DNA of 64,000 bases from Atherix ibis. Its lineage: Eukaryota; Arthropoda; Insecta; Diptera; Athericidae. A program made the translations under genes and the position numbers. The notes under the pieces are model-generated. The model did not search any database. It had not been told where the DNA came from and was given only the letters and a program-made list of their open reading frames with translations. Every line of letters begins with the position of its first letter. The first letter of the stretch is position 1. The stretch covers positions 30,725,740-30,789,739 of the forward strand of contig OY282606.1 in the NCBI GenBank assembly GCA_958298945.1, written 5' to 3'. Positions 16,040 through 27,703 of this stretch are shown one piece after another.

Positions 16040-17129
16040 ACGAGGTCTGTTCAAAAAGTATCGCGAATTTTGAATTTCCGCGGGTTACGTATATTTGAGT
16101 CAAAACATGTGCAAGCTAAGCAACTGTCAATAATTAACTAAACATTCAAAATAGCCGAACTTGTCGGCATAAGTGAGAGACATAAATACCAACATAACGC
16201 CACAAAAAATCGAAAATACGTAACCTACGGAAATTCGAAATTCAAAACTCATTCATATTCCTCAGACAATGTGCAAGCAATAGTTATTAAAGGTATTGTG
16301 TCTATAAACTATTAAAATAAAACTCCCACTATTTTTACTATAAAGTTGCATTTATTATTTTGAATGGCGTATATTTCGAGTAATTCAAAAAATTAAAATA
16401 AGATTGTATACTATTTTATAAATAAAAATATTTTTATTGTAGATGTATCTAAAATTAGATAAAATTTATTTTTTATTCATCTGACATTTTGTGAACGTTA
16501 TTTGAAAAATTTCTGCTGGATAAAATAATTCAAAACCTCAGCATTAAAAAAAAACTAAAATATATCGAACACGTACATACGAGGTCTGTTCAAAAAGTAT
16601 CGCGAATTTTGAATTTCCGCGGGTTACGTATATTTGAGTCAAAACATGTGCAAGCTAAGCAACTGTCAATAATTAACTAAACATTCAAAATAGCCGAACT
16701 TGTCGGCATAAGTGAGAGACATAAATACCAACATAACGCCACAAAAAATCGAAAATACGTAACCTACGGAAATTCGAAATTCAAAACTCATTCATATTCC
16801 TCAGACAATGTGCAAGCAATAGTTATTAAAGGTATTGTGTCTATAAACTATTAAAATAATACTCCCACTATTTTTACTATAAAGTTGCATTTATTATTTT
16901 GAATGGCGTATATTTCGAGTAATTCAAAAAATTAAAATAAGATTGTATACTATTTTATAAATAAAAATATTTTTATTGTAGATGTATCTAAAATTAGATA
17001 AAATTTATTTTTTATTCATCTGACATTTTGTGAACGTTATTTGAAAAATTTCTGCTGGATAAAATAATTCAAAATCTCAGCATTAAAAAAAAAACTAAAA
17101 TATATCAAACACGTACATACGAGGTCTGT
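16040..17129. repeat. Recently duplicated satellite monomer pair
   Basis: Units beginning near 16040 and 16585 share a private haplotype: gctaagcaactgtc, aactaaacattc, cataaatacc, and a short deletion giving cgaaaatacgtaacctacgg. No other unit in the window carries this set, so the two are adjacent products of one duplication. Confidence 0.75.
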
Positions 17130-20100
17130 TCAAAAAGTATCGCGAATTTTGAATTTCCGCGGGTTACGTATATTTGAGTCAAAACATGTGCAAGCAAAGC
17201 AACTGTCAATAATTAACTGAACATTCAAAATAGCCGAACTTATCGGCATAAGTGAGAGACATAAGTACCACCATAACGCCACAAAAAATCGAAAATCGAA
17301 TATACGTAACCCGCGGAAATTCAAAATTCAAAACTCATTCCTATTCCTCAGACAATGTGCAAGCAATAGTTATTAAAGGTATTGTGTCTATAAACTATTA
17401 AAATAATACTCCCACTATTTTTATTATAAAGTTGCATTTATTATTTTGAATGGCGTTATTTCGAGTAATTCAAAAAATTAAAATAAGATTGTATACTATT
17501 TTTTAAATAAAAATATTTTTATTGTAGATGTATCTAAAATTAGATAAAATTTATTTTTTATTCATCTGACATTTTGTGAACGTTATTTGAAAAATTTCTG
17601 CTGGATAAAATAATTCAAAACCTCAGCATTAAAAAAAAACTAAAATATATCAAACACGTACATACGAGGTCTGTTCAAAAAGTATCGCGAATTTTGAATT
17701 TCCGCGGGTTACGTATATTCGAGTCAAAACACGTGCAAGCAAAGCAACTGTCAATAATTAACTGAACATTCAAAATAGCCGAACTTATCGGCATAAGTGA
17801 GAGATATGAGTACCAACATAACGCCACAAAAAATCGAAAATCGAATATACGTAACCCGCGGAAATTCAAAATTCAAAACTCATTCATATTCCTCAGACAA
17901 TGTGCAAGCAATAGTTATTAAAGGTATTGTGTCTATAAACTATTAAAATAATACTCCCACTATTTTTATTATAAAGTTGCATTTATTATTTTGAATGGCG
18001 TATATTTCGAGTAATTCAAAAAATTAAAATAAGATTGTATACTATTTTTTAAATAATTATATTTTTATTGTAGATGTATCTAAAATTAGATAAAATTTAT
18101 TTTTTATTCATCTGACATTTTGTGAACGTTATTTGAAAAATTTCTGCTGGATAAAATAATTCAAAATCTCAGCATTAAAAAAAAACTAAAATATATCAAA
18201 CACGTACATACGAGGTCAGTTCAAAAAGTATCGCGAATTTTGAATTTCCGCGGATTACGTATATTTAAGTCAAAACATGTGCAAGCAAAGCAACTGTCAT
18301 TAATTAACTGAACATTCAAAATAGCCGAACTTGTCGGCATAAGTGAGAGATATGAGTACCAACATAACGCCACAAAAAATCGAAAATCGAATATACGTAA
18401 CCCGCGGAAATTCAAAATTCAAAACTCATTCATATTCCTCAGACAATGTGCAAGCAATAGTTATTAAAGGTATTGTGTCTATAAACTATTAAAATAATAC
18501 TCCCACTATTTTTATTATAAAGTTGCATTTATTATTTTGAATGGCGTATATTTCGAGTAATTCAAAAAATTAAAATAAGATTGTATACTATTTTTTAAAT
18601 AAAAATATTTTTATTGTAGATGTATCTAAAATTAGATAAAATTTATTTTTTATTCATCTGACATTTTGTGAACGTTATTTGAAAAATTTCTGCTGGATAA
18701 AATAATTCAAAACCTCAGCATTAAAAAAAAACTAAAATATATCAAACACGTACATACGAGGTCTGTTCAAAAAGTATCGCGAATTTTCAATTTCCGCGGG
18801 TTACGTATATTCGAGTCAAAACACGTGCAAGCAAAGCAACTGTCAATAATTAACTGAACATTCAAAATAGCCGAACTTATCGGCATAAGTGAGAGATATG
18901 AGTACCAACATAACGCCACAAAAAATCGAAAGTCGAATATACGTAACCCGCGGAAATTCAAAATGCAAAACTCATTCATATTCCTCAGACAATGTGCAAG
19001 CAATAGTTATTAAAGGTATTGTGTCTATAAACTATTAAAATAATACTCCCACTATTTTTACTATAAAGTTGCATTTATTATTTTGAATGGCGTATATTTC
19101 GAGTAATTCAAAAAATTAAAATAAGATTGTATACTATTTTATAAATAAAAATATTTTTATTGTAGATGTATCTAAAATTAGATAAAATTTATTTTTTATC
19201 CATCTGACATTTTGTGAACGTTATTTGATAAATTTCTGCTGGATAAAATAATTCAAAATCTCAGCATTAAAAAAAAACTAAAATATATCAAACACGTACA
19301 TACGAGGTCTGTTCAAAAAGTATCGCGAATTTTGAATTTCCGCGGGTTACGTATATTCGAGTCAAAACACGTGCAAGCAAAGCAACTGTCAATAATTAAC
19401 TGAACATTCAAAATAGCCGAACTTATCGGCATAAGTGAGAGATATGAGTACCAACATAACGCCACAAAAAATCGAAAGTCGAATATACGTAACCCGCGGA
19501 AATTCAAAATGCAAAACTCATTCATATTCCTCAGACAATGTGCAAGCAATAGTTATTAAAGGTATTGTGTCTATAAACTATTAAAATAATACTCCCACTA
19601 TTTTTACTATAAAGTTGCATTTATTATTTTGAATGGCGTATATTTCGAGTAATTCAAAAAATTAAAATAAGATTGTATACTATTTTTTAAATAAAAATAT
19701 TTTTATTGTAGATGTATCTAAAATTAGATAAAATTTATTTTTTATTCATCTGACATTTTGTGAACGTTATTTGAAAAATTTCTGCTGGATAAAATAATTC
19801 AAAATCTCAGCATTAAAAAAAAAAAACTAAAATATATCAAACACGTACATACGAGGTCAGTTCAAAAAGTATCGCGAATTTTGAATTTCCGCGGATTACG
19901 TATATTTAAGTCAAAACATGTGCAAGCAAAGCAACTGTCATTAATTAACTGAACATTCAAAATAGCCGAACTTGTCGGCATAAGTGAGAGATATGAGTAC
20001 CAACATAACGCCACAAAAAATCGAAAGTCGAATATACGTAACCCGCGGAAATTCAAAATGCAAAACTCATTCATATTCCTCAGACAATGTGCAAGCAATA

Positions 20101-23100
20101 GTTATTAAAGGTATTGTGTCTATAAACTATTAAAATAATACTCCCACTATTTTTACTATAAAATTGCATTTATTATTTTGAATGGCGTATATTTCGAGTA
20201 ATTCAAAAAATTAAAATAAGATTGTATACTATTTTTTAAATAAAAATATTTTTATTGTAGATGTATCTAAAATTAGATAAAATTTATTTTTTATTCATCT
20301 GACATTTTGTGAACGTTATTTGAAAAATTTCTGCTGCATAAAATAATTCAAAATCTCAGCATTAAAAAAAAACTAAAATATATCAAACACGTATATACGA
20401 GGTCTGTTCAAAAAGTATCGCGAATTTTGAATTTCCGCGGGTTACGTATATTCGAGTCAAAACATGTGCAAGCAAAGCAACTGTCAATAATTAACTGAAC
20501 ATTCAAAATAGCCGAGCTTGTCGGCATAAGTGAGAGATATGAGTACCAACATAACGCCACAAAAAATCGAAAATCGAATATACGTAACCCGCGGAAATTC
20601 AAAATTCAAAACTCATTCATATTCCTCAGACAATGTGCAAGCAATAGTTATTTTAGGTATTGTGTCTATAAACTATTAAAATAATACTCCCACTATTTTT
20701 ATTATAAAGTTGCATTTATTATTTTGAATGGCGTATATTTCGAGTAATTCAAAAAATTAAAATAAGATTGTATACTATTTTATAAATAAAAATATTTTTA
20801 TTGTAGATGTATCTAAAATTAGATAAAATTTATTTTTTATCCATCTGACATTTTGTGAACGTTATTTGAAAAATTTCTGCTGGATAAAATAATTCAAAAT
20901 CTCAGCATTAAAAAAAAACTAAAATATATCAAACACGTACATACGAGGTCTGTTCAAAAAGTATCGCGAATTTTCAATTTCCGCGGGTTACGTATATTCG
21001 AGTCAAAACACGTGCAAGCAAAGCAACTGTCAATAATTAACTGAACATTCAAAATAGCCGAACTTATCGGCATAAGTGAGAGATATGAGTACCAACATAA
21101 CGCCACAAAAAATCGAAAATCGAATATACGTAACCCGCGGAAATTCAAAATTCAAAACTCATTCATATTCCTCAGACAATGTGCAAGCAATAGTTATTAA
21201 AGGTATTGTGTCTATAAACTATTAAAATAATACTCCCACTATTTTTACTATAAAGTTGCATTTATTATTTTGAATGGCGTATATTTCGAGTAATTCAAAA
21301 AATTAAAATAAGATTGTATACTATTTTTTAAATAAAAATATTTTTATTGTAGATGTATCTAAAATTAGATAAAATTTATTTTTTATTCATCTGACATTTT
21401 GTGAACGTTATTTGAAAAATTTCTGCTGGATAAAATAATTCAAAACCTCAGCATTAAAAAAAAACTAAAATATATCAAACACGTACATACGAGGTCTGTT
21501 CAAAAAGTATCGCGAATTTTGAATTTCCGCGGGTTACGTATATTCGAGTCAAAACACGTGCAAGCAAAGCAACTGTCAATAATTAACTGAACATTCAAAA
21601 TAGCCGAACTTATCGGCATAAGTGAGAGATATGAGTACCAACATAACGCCACAAAAAATCGAAAATCGAATATACGTAACCCGCGGAAATTCAAAATTCA
21701 AAACTCATTCATATTCCTCAGACAATGTGCAAGCAATAGTTATTAAAGGTATTGTGTCTATAAACTATTAAAATAATACTCCCACTATTTTTACTATAAA
21801 GTTGCATTTATTATTTTGAATGGCGTATATTTCGAGTAATTCAAAAAATTAAAATAAGATTGTATACTATTTTTTAAATAAAAATATTTTTATTGTAGAT
21901 GTATCTTAAATTAGATAAAATTTATTTTTTATTCATCTGACATTTTGTGAACGTTATTTGAAAAATTTCTGCTGGATAAAATAATTCAAAATCTCAGCAT
22001 TAAAAAAAAAACTAAAATATATCAAACACGTACATACGAGGTCTGTTCAAAAAGTATCGCGAATTTTGAATTTCCGCGGGTTACGTATATTTGAGTCAAA
22101 ACATGTGCAAGCAAAGAAACTGTCAATAATTAACTGAACATTCAAAATAGCCGAGCTTGTCGGCATAAGTGAGAGATATGAGTACCAACATAACGCCACA
22201 AAAAATCGAAAATCGAATATACGTAACCCGCGAAAATTCAAAATTCAAAACTCATTCATATTCCTCAGACAATGTGCAAGCAATAGTTATTAAAGGTATT
22301 GTGTCTATAAACTATTAAAATAATACTCCCACTATTTTTACTATAAAGTTGCATTTATTATTTTGAATGGCGTATATTTCGAGTAATTCAAAAAATTAAA
22401 ATAAGATTGTATACTATTTTTTAAATAAAAATATTTTTATTGTAGATGTATCTTAAATTAGATAAAATTTATTTTTTATTCATCTGACATTTTGTGAACG
22501 TTATTTGAAAAATTTCTGCTGGATAAAATAATTCAAAATCTCAGCATTAAAAAAAAACTAAAATATATCAAACACGTACATACGAGGTCTGTTCAAAAAG
22601 TATCGCGAATTTTGAATTTCCGCGGGTTACGTATATTTGAGTCAAAACATGTGCAAGCAAAGAAACTGTCAATAATTAACTGAACATTCAAAATAGGCGA
22701 ACTTGTCGGCATAAGTGAGAGATATGAGTACCAATATAACGCCACAAAAAATCGAAAATCGAATATACGTAACCCGCGGAAATTCAAAATTCAAAACTCA
22801 TTCATATTCCTCAGACAATGTGCAAGCAATAGTTATTAAAGGTATTGTGTCTATAAACTATTAAAATAATACTCCCACTATTTTTACTATAAAGTTGCAT
22901 TTATTATTTTGAATGGCGTATATTTCGAGTAATTCAAAAAATTAAAATAAGATTGTATACTTTTTTTTAAATAAAAATATTTTTATTGTAGATGTATCTA
23001 AAATTAGATAAAATTTATTTTTTATTCATCTGACATTTTGTAAACGTTATTTGAAAAATTTCTGCTGGATAAAATAATTCAAAATCTCAGCATTAAAAAA

Positions 23101-23128
23101 AAACTAAAATATATCGAACACGTACATA

Positions 23129-23363
23129 CGAGGTCTGTTCAAAAAGTATCGCGAATTTTGAATTTCCGCGGGTTACGTATATTCGAGTCAAAACATGTGC
23201 AAGCAAAGCAACTGTCAATAATTAACTGAACATTCAAAATGGCCGAACATGTCGGCATAAGTGAGAGACATGAGTTCCAATATAACGCCACCAAAAAATC
23301 GAAAATAGAATATACGTAACCCACGAAAATTCAAAATTCGCGATACTTTTTGAACAGACCTCG
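23129..23363. mobile_element. Complete 235-bp mariner-type MITE at the satellite edge
   Basis: Both ends carry cgaggtctgttcaaaaag in inverted orientation, with TIRs of about 58 bp and few mismatches, flanked by TA at 23127-23128 and 23364-23365, the target duplication of Tc1/mariner elements. The left half is continuous with the last satellite monomer. The right end keeps gcgatactttttgaacagac, which the monomers have lost. The right subterminal part matches the 5' end of the mariner at 62702-63586 in the same orientation. There is no coding capacity, so mobility would have needed transposase supplied in trans. Confidence 0.9.
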
Positions 23364-23365
23364 TA

Positions 23366-24240
23366 TGTATTTATACACGGATTCAGAATAAAAACGACTC
23401 TCAAAATCAACACTATAAATATGAAAAAAAAAATTGAAATTCCTAAAAAAATTTATTATAATAGTTCTACTCTTATACTGATACTGATATAAGTGATGTG
23501 GATAAAAAAATTCAATGAGAGAAAATTTGTACTAACTACAATTTGTTTCGGTACCGGAACAAACTATTTCTCTGATTATTTTTAAAACGCCTTTTTTTAT
23601 ATTTTTCAATATATCGTAACTACATTAACAACACAAGTTAATGTAGTTACGATACATTTGTACATTTACTCATAGTACGATGTCATCTTTACATTTATAA
23701 CCGAATGTATAAGTATATATTTTGATTACAAAAATGTTCATAATATAAATTTTAGAGGTCATTTTTAAAATTGTTTGACTTTCATATATCGACATTTTCT
23801 TATCGGACTACACATAATAAACCGCCTATTTCATTTGATCTCTATTTAATAATGATTTAACAAATTTGTGCTCTGTAAAATAACTTTAAATAAAATACAT
23901 TTAAAATTCAGATTTTAATGAAATTGTTTGTTTTGGATATTACTTGGACCTTGCCATTATGCATACAATATACGTATAACATCTTTGTCATTTTAAGATC
24001 CATTTTTTTATGACATTTTATCACATTTTGGCCTGTAATTCAGCTATTACTTGATGGATGTTCATTTTGTTTATTTGTTTGTTTGTTTATTTGTAAAGCG
24101 CTATAACTATGACTCCATTTGGGAATTGCATGTCTCGTATGGGTTTGCATTACCAGCTTCTTTAAAGAAACTAACCGGTACTTCAATGTCATATTTTGTT
24201 AAATTTTATGGAGCATATTAAAATATTTAAGACTTTTAAA
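23366..24240. other. AT-rich intergenic region, no gene seen
   Basis: No convincing coding exon or RNA gene. The only notable structure is the perfect hairpin at 23612-23654, listed separately. A short (tttg)n-like run lies near 24070-24095. Confidence 0.6.
23612..23654. repeat. Perfect 18-bp inverted repeat (hairpin)
   Basis: tatcgtaactacattaac (23612-23629) is followed after 7 bases by its exact reverse complement (23637-23654). It could be a foldback remnant or an RNA stem. No adjacent gene explains it. Confidence 0.85.
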
Positions 24241-24244
24241 TAAA

Positions 24245-24760
24245 AGGTTTGGAAACGGGACGTTTAAGTGTAGGTGCTCCATTATGGAAGGAGTTCTATT
24301 CAAAAATAAAGTCTGGATTAGGTGGCATTCGTTTAGGATCAATAGTTAGTTGAACACCACAGAAATGGCATGACAGACAGGATTGGTTACCGAAGAAGAT
24401 ATCATGGGTAAGTGCGGTATGGTCAAACAGATTTCTGAGAAGTTTCCTTGGCCAGAATTTCAAAATGGATTTTGAGCAAACTGGCGTGCAGATGTTTGAG
24501 AAAATGTGCCTAAAGAAATCTTCCACAGTTAGTCCAGTCTGTTTATCTGCACAATAAATGCGGCAAGTTCGAAATTAAAAGAAGCACATTGATGATGAAG
24601 AGCCTCTCTCGCCAGTTGATAAGCTCGCTTATTGCTAAGATTACCAGCATGACCTGAAACCCAACGAATTTGAATATTTTGGTTGTTCAGAAACCAAAAT
24701 CGAATACCGTCGAGAATCGGGTCAACCTTTTACCCACAAATGTGCTCCGGGGGTTTTTGA
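24245..24760 (-). pseudogene. Retroelement relic, RNase H domain (copy 1)
   Basis: Read on the minus strand, 24600-24677 gives RWVSGHAGNLSNKRAYQLA, a decayed form of the WVPGHxGxxGNexADxLA block at the end of the RNase H domain in many non-LTR retrotransposons. Downstream text continues in broken frames to about 24245 and is clearly homologous to 29700-30080 on the plus strand. Stops and frameshifts interrupt it and no reverse transcriptase is visible. The superfamily (I/Jockey-like) is a guess from the RNase H type. Confidence 0.6.
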
Positions 24761-24769
24761 TCCGTAAAT

Positions 24770-25375
24770 ACCATCTTTCGCATGGTCCCTCAAGAAAAAA
24801 TACAATAGCGTCAAATCAAACGATCTTGAAGGCCAACTAACGTCACCAAATCAAAACGCCAATTGGCATTACCATTGACATTACATATGGTCCAGATCTT
24901 AGATTAAAGAATTCCTGGATAGACCCGTACCGTATATGTATACACAATTTTGCGGTATAATTATTTCGAAGCGGCGACAAATGGTAATTATTATATATTT
25001 GTTTATGTAGACATAACATCCACTACCATCTAGTTTTCGTAATAGAAATTAATTGAATTGGAAAAGCCTAATTTATATTCATTTTATATTCGTTTTAATT
25101 CCCTTATTGGAAACAAAAATATAATTTAAAGACAACGATAGGCAATTTTTATTTTTTGTACAATCTTTTGATATGAACGCCATTCTCCATGAAAGTGATA
25201 ACATATCGAAAATAATGAACTATTCTTGCCATTTTCAAGTTGTGATTTTGTCACATCGGAAAGTGCAAGTAAAAGTGTATTTTTTATATAATTTGAAGTA
25301 TTTACGAAAAAGTAAGTATTTTTATAAATAGTTATATTGTTAATAAAACTTAATACGAAGTTTTTATTTCAGAAA
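24770..25375. other. Intergenic DNA with a possible spliced leader to the THAP-like exon
   Basis: No open frame of note. A candidate donor (gtaagt near 25312) and acceptor (ttatttcag ending 25372) could form a short intron in front of the mini-exon at 25376. Otherwise AT-rich sequence without recognised elements. Confidence 0.35.
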
Positions 25376-25498
25376 ATGAAGTGTTTTGTGAAGAATTGTT
25401 TTTCATACGATGAAATGAGGAAGCCGGGAATTTCTTTCTTTCAAGGGAACGAATTTTTCAGTCTGTTTTCCATTGCTGTTTTCATTGTGTTAAAATAA
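25376..25498 (+). pseudogene. THAP-like zinc finger fragment (40 codons)
   Basis: An ATG directly after a good acceptor (ttatttcag, ending 25372) opens a 40-residue frame starting MKCFVKNCFS, with two cysteines spaced CxxxxC followed by PGISFF. This resembles the start of a THAP DNA-binding domain (CxxxxC, then a phenylalanine-rich strand). The second half of the domain, with its Cys-x2-His pair, is missing and the frame ends at TAA. It could be a truncated host gene, a P-element-type transposase remnant or chance similarity; a mauritiana-like mariner begins 147 bp further on. Confidence 0.3.
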
Positions 25499-25644
25499 AT
25501 AAAGTATATTCGGTAGGCTTATTATTTAAATAAATTTGTTTGCATTTGTGCTTTCGCTTACTCTATTAGACCATATTATAATGCATTTACTAAATAATAT
25601 TCTTTTCAATTTTTTTACAATATTAGTTATTAATTATTTAAGTA

Positions 25645-26865
25645 CCAGGTGTACATGTTTTTTTCATAGAAAGCAAAAACAAATTTATTCAAACTACTTG
25701 CCCTCGCTAGCTACACATTTTTCCAATCTCTCGGGCAATTTGTGGATACCACGCCAAAAAAAATTCTTCTCTTTCGAGGCAAACCCCTCATCAAGCCATT
25801 TTTGGACGTCTTCGTAAGAATCGAAGTGCTGCCAGCGAGTGCGTGGCCCATCGACGAAAACAGGTGGTAGTCGGAAGTGGCCAGATCTGGTGAATAAGCG
25901 GGGTGGGGTACCACCTCCCAGTTGAGTGTCTCCAAGTAGTTTCCGACCATTTTTGACGTGTTGCGTTGTCGTGGAGGAAAATCAGCTTGTCATGTTTTTG
26001 TTGATAATCCGTCCTTTTTTCAAGCAGAGCACGGTGAAGTTTGATCAGTTGTTGATGGTAGCGGTGAGCATTGACAGTTTCACCAGGTTTCAACATCTCA
26101 TAGTAGACGATACCCTGCTGATCCCACCAAACGCACAGCATCGTCTTCCGTCCGAAGCGATTTGGTCTTGAGGAAGATGTTGATGGTTGGCCGGAATCAA
26201 CCCACGATTTCTTGCGTTTAGGATTCTCGAAATATATCCACTTTTTATCGCCTGTCACAATCCAATGCAGGAACGACGTTCTATTTTGTCTGGCGAGCAA
26301 GATTTCGCATGTGTTTCGCCGTCGCTCCATCTGCCTATCGTTCAATTCATGCGGCACCCATTTTCCGATCTTTTAAATCTTCCTTATGGCACGCAGACGC
26401 TGGTTGAGTAACACACAATTGCTCCGCGAGCATTTTTTGCGATTGGGTATCGTCTTCGTCGAAAAGAGCCTGCAATTGATGGTCCTCAGCCTTCCTAGGC
26501 CGATTTTCACCCTTCTTGTCCAACAAGTAAAAAATTGCCGTCTTTGCACCGACGAAACCAATCTCGGCACGTTGTTTCCGATAAAGCACTGTCACCATAG
26601 GCCTCCATATGCTATTCGGCAGCCGATTTCTTCAAATTGAAGCAGAAAAGCAGAGCTTGCCGCATATGCTCTTTTTCTGACACAAAACTAGACATGATTA
26701 CCAAAGGAAAAATATATGTTGTTGTACGAAATTGCTGACAATGTGCACTGATTAATGTTGACAGATGTCAAACTCATAAAAAAAAGTATGGCGTGCCCAT
26801 GGTAGCTTAATACGCTCACTCACGTCATCTATGACCAAACAACGGATTTAAGCTTATACACCTGG
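25645..26865 (-). mobile_element. Mariner element, mauritiana-like, 1221 bp
   Basis: The ends read ccaggtgta in inverted orientation and are flanked by TA (25643-25644 and 26866-26867). The ccaggtgtac terminus and the encoded protein are of the mauritiana (Mos1-like) subfamily. Length is close to the usual 1.3 kb, so the element is nearly full-length but coding-dead. Transposase lies on the minus strand. Confidence 0.9.
25711..26598 (-). pseudogene. Mariner transposase, frameshifted
   Basis: Cut-and-paste transposase of the DD34D type, broken into at least three frames. The N-terminal helix-turn-helix part (26347-26598) ends in LQALFDEDDTQSQK. The central part (25791-26357) runs from MPHELNDRQMERRRNTCEI through VTGDKKWIYF (first catalytic Asp kept) and KTMLCVWWDQQG to FLHDNA (second Asp kept), then shifts frame. 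The C-terminal frame (25711-25950) contains YSPDLATSDYHLFSSMGHAL with the third Asp kept. All three acidic residues survive, so inactivation is by frameshift and not by active-site loss. Not expected to make a working enzyme. Confidence 0.88.
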
Positions 26866-27205
26866 TACATTAAATTTATCATATTATAATTTAGTTTTGA
26901 AGCATTTGTTATAATGTTGTATACGATTAACTTCAATATTAGTAAGAATTTGATATAATGTTCTATGTAATTAATGCGTTCTTTTTTAATTTAATTTAAA
27001 TGCACAATGACTATTTAAATTACCATTTTCCATTCACAAACACACATTTATATTATAATTAAGCTGTCTGTATCTACTAATGCTTGTTTAACATTAAAAT
27101 TTATATTTAAAAAGTTGCGGTGTGGTTTTATTTCAACTTAAATATAATATCACATTCTCTCCTTCGCACAGAGTTCATATTATATACTCATAAAAGCAAA
27201 CATAC

Positions 27206-27703
27206 CGTCATTGCACGATAGTATAATGTTTGTCCTATCATAACATTTTCGACAAGTTCCAACACCTTTGTTATTGACAGCATTCTATCATTGAGGACTG
27301 TTTCGGCAAAGTCTAGAATGGCCCGTTCCTCATAGTCGCCATTGGCATTTCGTCTCAAAAACGATACATAGAAATCGAAGAGTCGATTTATATCCTGTAA
27401 ATTCTTTTCGAGCACTGTCCATTCGTAATATCGAGACAAGCTATGGTCATCACTTATAATATAGGTCTTATTCAATAATTCATTTGTAAACGACGTATAA
27501 GATTCGAAGATTTTTTTCAATTTCCTATTTTGTTCAATACCTGACTCACGCTGGTTTAAATAATCCCATAAACTTTTCTCCAAGTGAATAAAATGAGAAC
27601 GGAAAATGTCAATATCTGTTGCACCTGATGGCTTGCATTCGAACATATTCAGTGCAGATGTCAATAAAACAACTGCGAATATGCAATAATTTATCAGTAT
27701 CAT
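27206..27703 (-). CDS. Secreted protein, exons of a DUF4803-like insect gene (partial)
   Basis: Open frame from ATG 27703 with a signal peptide (MILINYCIFAVVLLTSALN, likely cut near FECKPSG) and about 140 further residues that are mostly helical (KSLWDYLNQRESGIEQNRKL, NRLFDFYVSFLRR). A donor (ACG|gtatgt) at 27205 in phase 0 ends the exon at 166 codons. Length and layout correspond to exons 1+2 of the gene at 60876 (81+105 codons). Family identity with the insect-specific secreted DUF4803 proteins is from memory and tentative. I found no exon 3: the next 340 bp are AT-rich and then the mariner at 25645-26865 follows, so the gene may be truncated or have a long intron. Confidence 0.6.

Larger units (their letters stand above)
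1..23128. repeat. 546-bp satellite array (about 40 full monomers)
   Basis: Head-to-tail tandem repeat. The start of the motif cgaggtctgttcaaaaag recurs every 545-547 bp (for example 1298, 1844, 2390, 2936 ... 22583, 23129), so 40 units lie between 1298 and 23128, with further partial or shortened units at 1-1297. Each monomer has about 211 bp of mariner-type MITE (left TIR complete, outer 24 bp of the right TIR missing) followed by about 335 bp of AT-rich DNA that starts at aaaactcattcatattcc and ends at acacgtacata. Inside the MITE part a roughly 34-bp inverted repeat remains (inner TIRs around ccgcgggttacgtata). Units differ by a few percent at most. Short 64-codon frames recur on the minus strand only because the repeat recurs; I do not call them genes. 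The array continues past the left edge of the window. Confidence 0.97.

Noticed and set aside
1..23128. CRISPR-like array
   Set aside because: The unit is 546 bp with no alternating short repeats and unique spacers, and the genome is eukaryotic.
477..23324. About 40 near-identical 61-78 codon frames on the minus strand
   Set aside because: They recur with the satellite period, start and end in MITE TIR sequence, and several units lose the frame by indels without sign of selection. They are a by-product of the repeat.
25536..26640. Plus-strand frames of 74-93 codons
   Set aside because: They lie antisense to the mariner transposase on the minus strand.
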